A stretch of DNA of 64,000 nt from Lindgomyces ingoldianus (GCF_010093535.1 NW_022985186.1:891639-955638); one strand, 5' to 3'; numbered from the stretch's first letter, positions 47,428 to 58,434 are shown. Notes: generated from the sequence alone by a model not told the origin. Program-made: numbers and translations.

Positions 47428-47705
47428 TTTATACATAGTAGTAGTGTTATAATCTAGATATAAGTAATTACGCATAAGCAGGACTATATATCTGTGTTAT
47501 ATAATGCTTATGTGTAAACCTTTATGCATAAACATTAAGATATCTTTTTTTTTCTTTATACAGAGGAAAGACAAGAGTAATAGAACTAAAAACATGTTAC
47601 CCTTACTTTACCTACCTTATACGCTGTGCACACTGTACACCACTCTTACTCTTGCTACTTAAGTGCTTATACTATAAGCAGCTAGCTGTCAGAGCCCATT
47701 CAACA
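47428..47705 (+). repeat. 3' LTR of LARD copy 4 (278 bp)
   Basis: Aligns with the 5' LTR with a 2-bp indel. The right end GTCAGAGCCCATTCAACA is nearly unmutated. Confidence 0.9.
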
Positions 47706-49185
47706 CTAAGTGTAATATAGGCTATATTAGCATAAACTAGCTTAATATATTTATTAAGTATTACTTAAAGCTTAAAGTAACATTTAAGCGTAAGTATAAC
47801 TATAAAAAAGGTTTTTATAAAAATTTTATAGTAATTTAAAGCTAGTTTAACTTATAAAGAATATTAAAGCTAAGTATAGTATTTAAAATAATAACATATA
47901 TAACTTTAATAAGATAGAGTTTATAATAGGCTAGATATCTACTAGAGTAGTTGTTATAAGTTTAGAGAGATAAGAATAGCTAAAAGTAGTCTAGCTAGGT
48001 AACTAAGAGTAGACAACAGCTATCTAGGGCATTAATGCTAAAAAGTAAGCTATTCTGCTTTTTATTATTTTCTAAGGTAGCAACTACTTTTTAAACTAGT
48101 ATAAAAAGAAAAATCTACTTTAAAATTAGGTTATTATAATCTCTAAGTGCAGCTAGACTACTAATTAGCTTAGTTTAGACTAGTTAAAGCACTTTAACAT
48201 GTATATAAAGAAGTGTACTATTAGTAGCTACTATTTACTAGTTATTAACAGCTATAAAAGCTATAACTTACTTTATTTTTAGTAATACTATAAAAATAAT
48301 AAGATTATTACTATTTACATGCTTTTTTACTAATTACACTTTTTTAGCTACTTAATGTAGGTTGTTTTACTTTTTTAAAAAAAATATAAGCACTAAGCTA
48401 AAAACTTTATACATAACTAGATTACTTATATTATAAAAATAGAGTTTCTGCTATGCTTTAAAGCAGTTTATAATGCTATAATTACTTTTAGTAATATATA
48501 AGAAAAGTTTTAAAGCGCTAGATTAGTTCTTTTTAACTTATAATAAGTTATAATAAGCCTTAATATAAAGTTGCGCACTTTATTACTTTTACTACTTATA
48601 TATAATAAGCTCTAGCAGTTATAAACTCTAAGTAATACTCTAAAACTTAGGTTATAATTAATACTTATAAAAATAAAAAATTAAAAGCATATAAATAGTT
48701 TACTAACTTTTATAGTTAAAATATTTAAAAAGGTTTTAAAAAGAGTAGTAATAATTATATATAAGCTAGTATTAGTGTAATAAGAAATTACTAAGCTTTA
48801 AGTAGCTAATAAAGCTACTACATAATATAAATTACATAAAAAAAAGTAAATAAAGGTAGAAAAAACTTTAATAATTTAAAAAAGCTTACACTTAATAGCT
48901 TTAAAAGAGTTTAAAGCACATAGTAACAGGAAAAAAGTAAAGAAGTAGGTGTAAGCTAAAGTAGGTAAGCTATTCTAAAGGCGCTATAGATAGTGTAATT
49001 AGACTAGGCATAACACGCAAATGTGTAAGCAAGAAGCAGAAGTAGTATCTAAATAATATTCTAGGCTGTACTATACTATATAGTGCTAGAGCAGGTTGTT
49101 ATAGGCTATAATAGAGTTTATTAGGGTAGGGTCTTAGCAAAAGTAAGCAACTTAGGTGTGTAAGCAACTTGCCTATAAAGTACAT

Positions 49186-49553
49186 TATACTAACACTAGC
49201 TTATATGTAATTATTACTACCTTTTTTAAAACTTTTTTAAACACTTTAAAACTATAAAAATTAGTAAACTATTTATATACTTTTAAATCTTTATTTTTAT
49301 AAGCATTAATTACAACCTAAGTTCTAGGGTATTACTTAGAGTTTATAACAACTAAGGCTTGTTGTATATAAGTAGTAGTAGTAATAAAGTGCACAACTTT
49401 ATATTTAGGCTTATTATAACTTATTATAAGTTAAAAGAAACTAATCTAGCGCTTTAGAACTTTTTTTAAATATTACTAAAAGTAATTATAGCATTATAAG
49501 CTGCTTTAAAGCATAATAAAAACTTTATTTTTATAATATAAGTAATTTAGTTA
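49186..49553 (-). mobile_element. pogo fragment P7 (transposase core, truncated)
   Basis: Matches the internal part of P1/P3 in the same orientation (from CACTAACACTAGCTTAT to GTAATTTAGTTA), without terminal repeats. It is cut on the left by P6 and on the right by the Tc1-type element; the missing halves are not adjacent. Confidence 0.8.
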
Positions 49554-49555
49554 TA

Positions 49556-50615
49556 CAGTCGCATGACAAAAGTCTGTGTACATCACTTTTTCCCCACCAA
49601 ATCGCGACGCGAAAAAGAACTACCCGCATTTAATTTTATATGTAATTACATACTTTTTTTAATGTAAATAATTAAAATATATTTAATACTAAGTCTGCTA
49701 GCTATGCGCGAGTTGTACAGCCTTAACCCTCCTTAGCATTAACTAGATGAGTGTACAAATTAGTGAATTAGGTATTAGCTGCTACCCCTTCTTTAAAGCA
49801 GCACAAAAACAGTCCTAATCCTCTTCTAAATTGCCTAATTTGTTAAACTTAGGATAAAGCTTGTGTATAATCTTTTTAAGAGCCTACTAGAGGTGCTTAA
49901 TAGGATTAAGGTCTAGTAAATATAGAGGCCACTCTAGGGTCTAAATTCTATGCTCTTTAAGAAAGATCTAAGTTACTTAGGCGTTGTAAATTAGCGCATT
50001 ATCTTGCATAAAAATCTGCCTTAGTAGGTAGTTTAGCAGGAGACCTTTCTTAAGCGTTTCCGTGTATAAATTTGCAGAATACCCCCCGCGCTTGCTCTAG
50101 GGGTCTCTTAGCATGATCACTAATTCACTCTGCCCTACCCTCCTGTTACTAGTCACCTAGATGGCCCTCTATACTATCTAAGAGAGTTGTTTTAATTTCT
50201 TGTTTTCTTAAATTATCTCTTGTTGCTAGCGCTTCTTAGGGTATTAAAAACACTACTCTCTATTGCCTCCTAAGTTAACCTTAACTAAGCACTTATTAAA
50301 GAACTTAACAGTCCTTCTTTTCTAGTTAAAGTGGCAGTACGTCCTAGTAAATTAACACCTAATTTAGGTGTGCTTCTTTAGCAGTTTTAGTCTCTTGTTG
50401 TAACAGTGGTTTGTTAACCCTTGTTTTTTAAGAGCTTAGTACACAGTACGCTTAGATAGTAGGTGTGCACAGTCTATAAGGTAAGCTTCCTCTATAAGGC
50501 GATTATACTGGATTTTTAGGGTCTTTTAAACCTAGTGAAAAAGGAGGCAACTCTTATAAATATTAATCACATGTGGCTAGCCAGATCTTAGTAGTAAATA
50601 AGTGGTGTGGTGAGT
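49556..50615 (-). mobile_element. Tc1/mariner remnant with DDE_3-type transposase pseudogene
   Basis: The left end CAGTCGCATGACAAAAGTC sits beside a TA (49554-49555), as in Tc1-like termini. The minus strand from about 50530 to 49735 encodes a Tc1-family transposase: helix-turn-helix (LSKRTVY near 50450), an F-N-K-C segment (FSDEC-type, Asp to Asn), the FMQDNA motif near 50000-50020 and the LDLNPIKHL motif near 49905, where NPIEHLW is expected (Glu to Lys). Both changes remove catalytic acids. RIP is milder than in pogo. The right terminal repeat is missing, so the N-terminus is truncated near the solo LTR. Confidence 0.8.
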
Positions 50616-50619
50616 TTTC

Positions 50620-51062
50620 TTGTCAGATTGAAGCACTGTTTCTGGGCTTCCTGAGATGAATGATGGGTTTGGATATGATGTATGGGATGATTGATTGATT
50701 GTATTGATTGTGTTGATTTATCGATCCTTTTTCTGCTCTACTCGTGTTGCTCGGCTTTTTGTTCTGCCGATCCGAGTCCCTCGCGCACTAGCCCTATGCG
50801 CGACCAGCTTGCAACATGCTGCAATTTGCTGCAAAATGCTGTAACATGCTGCAATTTGCTGCAATTTGCTGCAACATGCTGCAAAATGCTGCAATTTGCT
50901 GCAAAATGCTGTAACATGCTGCAATTTGCTGCAAAATGCTGTAACATGCTGCAATTTGCTGCAATTTGCTGCAACATGCTGTTCGAGCTTATTGCTCGTA
51001 CTATGTAGCAGCTTTCGTCAAAACGTTCCTCCTGTCTTGACAGTAGGTGCGCATATCTGACA
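50620..51062. mobile_element. Minisatellite-bearing solo-LTR-like element, copy A (443 bp)
   Basis: Ends TGTCAGAT and ATCTGACA (TG...CA, perfect 8-bp inverted ends). It matches copy B in reverse complement over its whole length apart from the number of 10-bp units. The flanks do not show a clear duplication: a Tc1 remnant on the left, a fold-back element missing its first bases (ACGT) on the right. So a deletion or rearrangement has probably touched this copy. Confidence 0.7.
50811..50980. repeat. 10-bp minisatellite, 17 units, copy A
   Basis: Units GCAACATGCT, GCAATTTGCT and GCAAAATGCT in head-to-tail array. Three units read GTAACATGCT (C-to-T). Confidence 0.97.
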
Positions 51063-51658
51063 ACTTCACGGGCGAGTTGCTTACACACCTAAGTTGCTTA
51101 CTTTTGCTAAGACCCTACTAAACTACTTTTTCTACACTAATGCATTCCTAACAACACTACTTAGACCCGCTAAAAGAACGTTAGATACAGCTCATACTCT
51201 AAGCTTTTAAATAAAACATAAAACTTTTAAAGAAACATGCTGCAGCTATATAGAAAGTCTCTTAAAAGATAATAAATAACTATAGCACTAGATAACCTTT
51301 ACAAGCTAATTCTATAGCTAACTTATAAAGGCTAGGCAATAAGAAGAAGTAGATAATTATTAAGACTATACTTAAGCTATATGCGCAAGGATTTTCCCCT
51401 TAGATAGCATTTATAGCTAATATAGCTAATTCTTTGCGCGCTAAGCGTAATCTAGGCTATGTTAGCATAAACTAGCCTAGTATATTTCTAAAGTGTTATT
51501 TAAAGCTTAAAGTAAAGTTTTAAGCATAAGTATAGTTAATAAATATTTAGCTTATAATAAAGCCTATTTTAATAAAGTTATATATGTTATTATCTTAAAT
51601 GCTATACTCAGCTTTAATACTTTTTATAAGGCTAAACTTACTTTAAATTACTTTAAAA
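51063..51658. mobile_element. Fold-back pogo derivative FB1, truncated
   Basis: One arm (from CTTCACGGGCGAG, lacking the terminal ACGT) continues into the spacer in reverse orientation (about 51536-51658) and then stops at the gene island. It has the same arm/spacer junction as FB2 and FB3. Only the N-terminal part of the pogo transposase is represented. Confidence 0.75.
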
Positions 51659-52052
51659 TGCATAATTATAGGCTGTGCTTTCATAAACCCTTGTCAAGCG
51701 AAGCTTGTTGTTGGTGGCCAAAGCGTTCGCTCCTGCCAAGTTTTCACTCCAAGCAAATTTACACGTAGCAACTTCGAATTCTATTACCTCCAGCTTGCAA
51801 CTCCAAGGTCTTCGCATAAATCAACAATTTCTGCTACTTCTCAGGATGGGACAGGGTTGGATGATCCTGGCTCTGAGGTTGAAGGAAGTTCTAAATGTTC
51901 GGGGCAAGCTTGGGGAGATTCTTTTCGACGGATCAGCTCGATCTCTCGTTATGCTTTTGGCCCAACCTGTTCCACCTCCTGGCTACATGTGAGTATTCAA
52001 CCCCTTACTTAAGATTAAATTCACTTACGTCTCTCCAAGCCAGTCTACCGCG
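51659..52052. other. Unrecognised low-RIP sequence upstream of the F-box gene
   Basis: Balanced composition begins at about 51690. One plus-strand frame is open from about 51700 to 51990 and ends at CATGTGAGTATT, which resembles a 5' splice site. I do not recognise the peptide. It could be an upstream exon, promoter or an older gene remnant. Confidence 0.3.
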
Positions 52053-53018
52053 ATGCACTCAAATACAGAGAATCTGGAATGTGGATATCTATCCATCAAC
52101 ACGGTACGTGAACGAGAACACAACTCGGATAAGCAATTCATCGGACAAAAAAAGGGCAGGATGCAAGACGATAGACGTCTTAACAATCGAGATGCATTTT
52201 CAGGTCTACCCGCAGAATTACTCGACCTAGTCTTTAATGACCTAAGCATTGAAGATGTCCTGACTCTCAGTCTCGTCAGCCGATACTTCTGGGGTGTTGG
52301 TGAGAAACATATCCAAACATACATTCTATCCCCCCTAGCACCTTGGGCAGGCGAGGCTATCGTCTGTGTGGGAGACGACATTGAGCAGGGAGATTATCCA
52401 CCAGGAATGCTTACCGCAAAGGAAGAGAATGATCTTCATGAATACTTGCGCAACAAGAACCTGCCGACGAACCTTTCCTCATTTGTAGACCTGTGCGCCT
52501 GGATTCGGGGCGATGTCTCACCCTCGACCGCATTATTAGGGCAGCTTCGAGAGAGCGAACAATATCATTCAATGTCGGATTCGGATCGTTCCCAGCTACG
52601 TAACGCGGTTTGGCCTGACCTCTCCCAGTTGTACCCATATGATCAACCCTGGATTCTTCGAAATTTGACGATAAAGGCGTACGTTCGCTCCGAAGCGATT
52701 GCTTTGGAGCCGGCGCATATCCATGGACCCAATATAGACTTTATAGGCTTCGGAGAAGTCATACTCTCTCGAACATGTTGGTCAACGGACTCCTCTATCA
52801 GTATGGCATATGAGGGGAACATTCACAGGGGGATTTGGGCGGGACACTGCTTTGACATTACAACATTGGGAAGACACAGACAAGATGCCATTTGCGATGA
52901 ATGGGAAGACGTCAGCGAGGAAGTCGCCAAGGAAATTGCGGGCATTTGGGAAAGCGAATATGGTAGTAATTGGCGTGACACCATCAGTCAACGGAAACAC
53001 CCTCGTTACTATTACTAA
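52053..53018 (+). CDS. F-box domain protein (321 aa)
   Basis: This is the only long intact ORF in the window, with normal fungal codon use and no RIP stops. An F-box occupies about residues 49-85 (FSGLPAELLDLVFNDLS, then VLTLSLVSRYFW), the Skp1-binding module of SCF ubiquitin ligases. The rest has no repeat I recognise, but an acidic/aromatic C-terminus (DEWEDVSEEVAKEI, WESEYGSNW, ~280-310) is shared in style with large F-box families of Pezizomycotina. Met1 gives 321 aa; Met37 (52161) would place the F-box nearer the N-terminus, as usual, so the start is uncertain. It would recruit a substrate for ubiquitination; the substrate is unknown. It is hemmed in by transposons, with a kinase pseudogene just downstream. 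Confidence 0.8.
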   Translation: MHSNTENLECGYLSINTVREREHNSDKQFIGQKKGRMQDDRRLNNRDAFSGLPAELLDLVFNDLSIEDVLTLSLVSRYFWGVGEKHIQTYILSPLAPWAGEAIVCVGDDIEQGDYPPGMLTAKEENDLHEYLRNKNLPTNLSSFVDLCAWIRGDVSPSTALLGQLRESEQYHSMSDSDRSQLRNAVWPDLSQLYPYDQPWILRNLTIKAYVRSEAIALEPAHIHGPNIDFIGFGEVILSRTCWSTDSSISMAYEGNIHRGIWAGHCFDITTLGRHRQDAICDEWEDVSEEVAKEIAGIWESEYGSNWRDTISQRKHPRYYY

Positions 53019-53039
53019 GGGTGTGTGAATTGGAATGGT

Positions 53040-53770
53040 GGTACCGAGATGATTTCGCAGGTTCAAAAAATAAGTTTGAGTGATGAAATCAAGTTTACTA
53101 AGGGGGAAGCGACCGCGAATCGAGTACATGGCGCCGTCATCGCCCATAACTATATAAAGCCTATCTACAATGCGAACCTCCGAACCAGCCTTCTTGCGCG
53201 CTGGAAGACTGCATCAACGGATATGAGTCGCTATGCACACGGGCCAGTACATTACAATGCGATATCTCACTGAACAACTTCATGATGAACAAAGAAGTGA
53301 CAACCCCTCCTAGCGCGCGTTCTTAATCGACCTTAACCTTGCGACCAACGAGCAGCGGGAGAAATCTTCTGGGGCTTGAGGGAAGCCCGACACACGAGCG
53401 CTGGTGGCAATTGGTACGTTTCTAGGCGACGAATAGCTACATTTATTCAGGCACGATCTGGAGTCATTCTTCTGGCTGTTATTCTAGATATGCACCCGCC
53501 ACAGCGGATCGCCAAAGAAGGTAGTACCACGGTTCGACCAATGGGATTTTGCGGACATAAAGGAGCTAGCTACATTAAAATTGGGGATTATATATGACGA
53601 TGCAGTCTTTTGCCAAACTGCCCAAGAATACTTCACGGAATACTATTAGTCATTGATCCCTTACGTTAGCAGATTGCGGGGGAAGGCATTCCGCAGTGGT
53701 AGGAGGTGGAGTGATCCAAATCTAAGGTTGTGCTTTGTGATGAAAGAGATGCGCCGGGCTCATCGACCGC
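53040..53770 (+). pseudogene. FunK1-type (fungal-specific) protein kinase C-lobe, degraded
   Basis: Starts near MISQVQK and shows, in order, N-R-V-H-G-A-V-I with K-P-I-Y (~53120-53170), a 1-nt frameshift near 53205, LEDCINGYESLCTR, the catalytic loop read as Q-C-D-I-S-L-N-N (HRD expected, ~53250-53275), F-L-I-D-L-N-L-A (~53310-53340), HDLESFFWLLF (~53450) and VVPRFDQWDFADIKELATLK (~53520-53580). In-frame stops follow LLF (near 53482) and interrupt the EYY segment (near 53648). The N-lobe is absent. FunK1 kinases are expanded in several Pezizomycotina lineages. Stops, the frameshift and loss of His/Arg in the catalytic loop make it non-functional. RIP composition is weak here. Confidence 0.8.
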
Positions 53771-54804
53771 CTCGGTCGTAATAGCGGCTAGATCCACATC
53801 CACATTGACCTTGGTGATAGACAACAGTAAGGACCACCTAAAATACTCTCTATCTTCCAAAAGCGTTCCTAACTCTCCTCAGCATAGCCACAAACCCTTG
53901 CAACCCTTTACCACGACTTAGCCAGCCCCTCGCCATATCTTCGTGTCCTGCCAACTCGCCCAGTCATGATCCACAGCAGCAGCATCAAGTTGATCGGGCA
54001 CTTGCAACTCCCCCATAGAGTCTACAGGAAATACAACCAGTCCAGCCAGCCAAGCGCTGCGGACTCGCGTCTGCGTTAGTCCTTGAAAACAGCTTTTTGT
54101 AATCGGGTGACTATCCAGCCATGGGTAGCGGTAAGAAGATGTACACTGTACGGTTTGTTTATAGGCGTGCTTCGCAGAAATATCGAAATTATATTATGAA
54201 CATGGAGGTCGCAGGAGTGCTATGAGTTAGGCACAGCCTCTTGTTTTGGTCCTATCAGTGTAAGGGGCGCTTGGATTTTATTTCATCTATCTAGCTGTTC
54301 AGAACTGAACCCGTTTCTTGGCCGGTAACTACGCACTAAACTACAGCAGCCCGAACAAATTCCAAGGGTGGTTGTGTTGCGAAAGCCCCAACCATGGTCT
54401 TTTCAATCCACGTATCCACACTGGCAAAAACATGGCGGAATCTACGATACAAAGTTGATGGATCCCGTCCGCTGAACTCACTCGGTATGATTTCCCCCAT
54501 GTCGTTACTATATTACACCGCCCAATGCCTGATATCCATTATTCGTTCCCCTCCCGCCATCGCGAGTTATTGTTCATATTTGAAGCGGCCAACATCACTT
54601 AGGTTGTGGTAGCCCTACGCATAGAGAACGATTGCATTTTCGAGGACGGGCAAGGGTGGGAGAGACTACCAAGTCGATAAGCCATCTGAAGATAGCAGCG
54701 ACGTCTGTTTAGGCTAAAGCCGGTTAGGGGAGCTGCTAGTAACTCTATAAGTAATACTTTGTTTGTTATTTCTACCAACATCTAAATAAGTAAGTTAGCT
54801 ACTT
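53771..54804. other. Low-RIP intergenic island with short unrecognised minus-strand frames
   Basis: Composition is gene-like but no family was recognised. Two minus-strand frames deserve mention: about 53918-54110 (contains V-F-P-V-D-S-M-G-E-L) ending in TAA, and 54336-54500 (54 codons, starting MGEIIPSEFS and ending V-R-A-A-V-V). They could be 3' exons of decayed genes or chance. Confidence 0.3.
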
Positions 54805-54809
54805 AAGCT

Positions 54810-55627
54810 CGCTACTTTAAAAAAGTAAAATATCTATACTCTGTCTTATAAGCAAGCGAACTATCTAAGTAAGGAGACTAATAAACTCTACTAAAACGCC
54901 TACACAGTAAAAAAACGCAACACAATAATAATTTTATATACTAACGTGTTTCATAAGCAAGCAGACCACCTAAGCAGACGAGCAAACTCTACTACAACGC
55001 CTACGCAGTAACGTAGCGTAATGCTATACTAATTATCTATACTAGGGTAAACTATTACTAAGCTAGACAAACTACTAACCTAGATAAAATCTCTTCGCGT
55101 AACTAATGAAATAAAAACATAATTTTACTTATAGCTAAGAACCTAACTTATGTACAACATGCTTATATTTATATTTTTCCATGTATAAGTGTTGTGCCTT
55201 GTCTTCTTATAGCGCTGCTAACCTAGTAGAGCTAGTTAGTATAATTACTACTATAAGCTTTTTTTAATAATTAAAACACTGTCTATACTTTAGCAGCTAT
55301 ATATAATGCTTTTATACTATGCTTTATTATTTTACTTTACTTGTAACAGTGTGTTACGCTACATTCTAGAAGCTAGTTCTCTCTTCAAGCCTAGTGTCTT
55401 GCCTAGGCTTTAGTGTGACACAGTGCTTATTATTACATTTAGCAGAGGTATATTTTTTTTAAAGCAGCACCTTTACTTCTTAGTCTAATCTATTTAAGTT
55501 ACATTACCTTTTGCTTGTAGGTTAAGCATGCTAATTGTAACAGTATTAAATCTTCTATTTTTTACAATTTTAATACTTTCTTAGTGTTGCTTCTTACTTT
55601 TTTTAGCTTTAAGCGTAGCTTTTTTAA
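54810..55627 (-). mobile_element. Remnant of a third pogo-like family
   Basis: A terminal-repeat-like end follows TA at 54942-54943 (ACGTGTTTCATAAGCAAGC). A second, degraded copy of that end lies just left (about 54850-54915). The minus strand downstream of it reads like a pogo C-terminal tail (Lys-rich, with remnants of a Cys pair near 55520). Interrupted at 55628 by fold-back FB2; the rest was not found. Confidence 0.5.
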
Positions 55628-55629
55628 TA

Positions 55630-56727
55630 ACGTACTTTACAGGCAAGTTGCTTACACACCTAAGTTACTTACTTTTACTAAGACCCTACTAAACTACTCT
55701 TTTTACACTAATGCATTTCTAACAACACTACTTAGATATGCTAAAAAAATATTAGATATAGCTTACACTCTAAGCTTTTAAATAAAATATAAAACTCTTA
55801 AAAAAATATACTGCAGCTGTATATAAAGTTCTTTAAAAGACAATAAATAACTATAGCACTAAATACCTTTTACAAGCTAATTCTACAGCTAACTTATAAC
55901 ACCTAAGTAATAAAAAAAAGTAGGTAATTATTAAGACTATACTTAAGCTGTATATGTAAGAATTTTCCTCTTAGATAGCATTTATAGCTAATATAGCTAA
56001 TTTTTTACACGCTAAGTATAATCTAGGCTATGTTAGCATAAACTAGCCTAGTATGTTTAGAAAGTATTATCTAGACCTTAAAGTAATGTTTAAGTGTAGT
56101 ATAACTATAAAAAAGCTTTTTATAAGAGTTCTAAAGTAATTTAAAGTAAGTTTAGCCTTATAGAGAATAGTAAAGCTAAGTATAACATTTAAAATAATAA
56201 CATGTATAACTTTAGTAATATAGGCTTTATTATAGGCTAAATATTTATTAACTATACTTATGCTTAAAACTTTACTTTAAGTTTTAAATAACACTTTATA
56301 AACATACTAGGCTAGTTTATGCTAACATAGCCTAGATTATGCTTAGCGTGCAAAGAATTAGCTATATTAGCTATAAATGCTATCTAAGAAAAAAATCTTT
56401 GCATATATAGCTTAACTATAGTCTTAATAATTACCTACTCTTTTTATTACCTAGCTTTTATAAGTTAGCTGTAGAATTAGCTTATAAAGGTTATCTTATA
56501 CTATAGTTATTTATTATTTTTTAAGAGACTTTATACATAGCTATAGCATATTTTTTTAAAAGTTTTATGTTTTATTTAAAAGGTTAAAGGGTAAGCTATA
56601 TCTAATATTCTTTTAGCACATCTAAGTAGTATTGTTAGAAATGCATTAGTGTAGAAAAAGTAGTTTAGTAAAGTTTTAGCAAAAGTAAGCAACTTAGGTG
56701 TGTAAGCAACTCGCCTGTAAAGTATGT
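55630..56727. mobile_element. Fold-back pogo derivative FB2, complete (1098 bp)
   Basis: TA duplications at 55628-55629 and 56728-56729. Both ends are the 5' end of pogo. The left arm runs from 55630 to about 56106, a spacer of about 145 bp follows (pogo sequence up to the GGCTTTATTATAGGC region), and the right arm from about 56251 to 56727 is the inverted copy of the left. Only the transposase N-terminal region is included, so it is non-autonomous. Confidence 0.85.
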
Positions 56728-57683
56728 TAAACTATAAAAAGCTTTCTTAACCTAAAGCTAATAAAAATATAAAAATATAATATATAACCTGTAATTATAG
56801 TTTAAATTTATATAACATCTATATAGTTTTTAATTAACGTACATTACAGGCGAGTTACTTACACACCTAAGTTACTTACTTTTACTAAGACTCTACTAAA
56901 CTACTTTTTTTACACTTATGCATTTCTAACACCACTACTTAGATATATTAAAAGAATGTTAAATATAGCTTATACTTTAGGCTTTTAAATAAAATGTAAC
57001 ACTTTTAAAATAATATACTACAGCTATGTATAAAGTCTTTTAAAAATAATAAATAACTAACATACTATATAAGCTAATTCTATAGCTAACTTATAAAAGC
57101 TAAGTAATAATAAAAAGTAGGTAATTATTAAGCACATACTTAAGCTATATGTATAAGAATTTTCCTCTTAGCTAGTAGCTATAGCTAATATAGCTAATTT
57201 TTTACACGCTAAGCATAAACTAGCTTATTATGTTGATAACGTGTTATTTAAAGCTTAAAGTAAAGTTTAAGTATAAGTATAACTATAAAACAGCTTTTTA
57301 TAAAAATTTTAAAGTAATTTAAACCTAGTTTAGCCTGATAAAAAATATTAAAGCTAAGTATAGTGTTTAAGATAATAACACGTATAACTTTAATAAAATA
57401 GACTTTATAATAGGCTAGATATTTACTAACTATATATATACTTAAAACTTTACTTTAAGCTCTTAAAAACACTTTACAAACATACAAGGCTAGTTTATGC
57501 TAACATAGCCTAGATTATGCTTAGCGCGTAAAGAACTAGCTATATTAGCTATAAATGCCATTTAAGAGGAAAATCCTTGCGCATATAGCTTAAGTATAGT
57601 CTTAATAATTACCTACTTCTTATTATTACCTAGCCTTTATAAGTTAGCTATAGAATTAGCTTGTAAAAGTTGTCTAGTGCTAT

Positions 57684-58204
57684 TGTCAGATATGCGCACC
57701 TACTGTCAAGACAGGAGGAACGCTTGACGAAAGCTGCTACATAGTACGAGCAATAAGCTCGAACAGTATGTTGCTGCATTTTGCAGCATGTTGCAGCAAA
57801 TTGCAGCAAATTGCAGCATTTTGCAGCATTTTGCAGCATTTTGCAGCATTTTGCAGCATGTTGCAGCAAATTGCAGCATTTTGCAGCATTTTGCAGCATT
57901 TTGCAGCATGTTGCAGCAAATTGCAGCATTTTGCAGCATTTTGCAGCATGTTGCAGCAAATTGCAGCAAATTGCAGCATTTTGCAGCATTTTGCAGCATT
58001 TTGCAGCATTTTGCAGCATTTTGCAAGCTGGTCGCGCATAGGGCAAGTGCGCGAGGGACTCGGATCGGCAAAACAAAAAGCCGAGCAACACGAGTAGAGC
58101 AGAAAAAGGATCGATAAATCAAGACAATGAATCATCATCCCATACATCATATCCAAACCCATCATTCATCTCAGGAAGCCTAGAAACAGTGCTTTAATCT
58201 AACA
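57684..58204. mobile_element. Minisatellite-bearing solo-LTR-like element, copy B (521 bp)
   Basis: TGTCAGAT...ATCTAACA ends and a perfect 5-bp target duplication GCTAT (57679-57683, 58205-58209) inside the FB3 right arm. TG...CA ends with a 5-bp duplication are LTR hallmarks. No internal retrotransposon sequence accompanies it, so it would be a solo LTR. A small non-coding DNA element is the alternative. Confidence 0.75.
57771..58025. repeat. 10-bp minisatellite, 24 exact-register units, copy B
   Basis: Units TTGCAGCATT, TTGCAGCATG and TTGCAGCAAA from 57781 to 58020, with partial units on both sides. In this copy each CATG unit is followed by a CAAA unit (four of four). All six frames look open only because of the repeat; these are not genes. 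Confidence 0.97.
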
Positions 58205-58434
58205 GCTATAGTTATTTATTATTTTTTAAGAGACTTTATACATAGCTGCGGCATGTTTTTTTAAAAGTTTTATGTCTTATTTAAAAGCTTAGAGTGTAAG
58301 CTGTATCTAATGTTCTTTTAGCGCGTCTAAGTAGTGTTGTTAGGAATGCATTAGTGTAGAAAGAGTAGTCTAGTAGGGTCTTAGCAAAAGTAAGCAACTT
58401 AGGTGTGTAAGCAACTAGCCTATAAAGTATGTTA

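Larger units (their letters stand above)
40750..47705 (+). mobile_element. LARD-like LTR element, copy 4, interrupted by copia-2 fragment and N gap
   Basis: LTRs at 40750-41029 and 47428-47705. Target duplication CTAAG at 40745-40749 and 47706-47710. It contains a single leader unit (about 41190-41330), a copia-2 insertion at 42330-45410 and 265 N. No genes of its own were recognised. Confidence 0.88.
40363..49185 (+). mobile_element. Chimeric pogo/fold-back element P6, interrupted by LARD copy 4
   Basis: Without the LARD insertion the length is about 1862 bp and both ends carry the family terminal repeats. The left part (40363-40749) matches the fold-back arms (ATTAAGACTATACTT type). The right part (47711-49185) matches full pogo elements, with DDE core and C-terminal CCHC knuckle near 48980-49020. 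The flanks differ: copia-2 on the left and a reversed pogo on the right. It looks like a recombination product rather than one insertion. Confidence 0.75.
56837..58432. mobile_element. Fold-back pogo derivative FB3, interrupted by solo LTR copy B
   Basis: TA duplications at 56835-56836 and 58433-58434. About 1070 bp without the insertion, with the same arm, spacer and junction as FB2. It sits at the left edge of P9. Confidence 0.83.

Noticed and set aside
50691..51088. ORFs of 64-116 codons in copy A
   Set aside because: Same minisatellite artefact with short flanks.
52025..53147. Minus-strand ORFs of 75-121 codons overlapping the F-box gene
   Set aside because: Shadows of the F-box and kinase frames; no recognisable domains.
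57781..58020. CRISPR-like array
   Set aside because: Units are contiguous 10-bp repeats without spacers, in a eukaryotic transposon context.
57648..58165. Several overlapping ORFs of 86-147 codons on both strands, Cys/Gln/Leu-rich
   Set aside because: All are translations of the 10-bp minisatellite in different frames; a 10-bp unit without stops keeps many frames open. Not genes.
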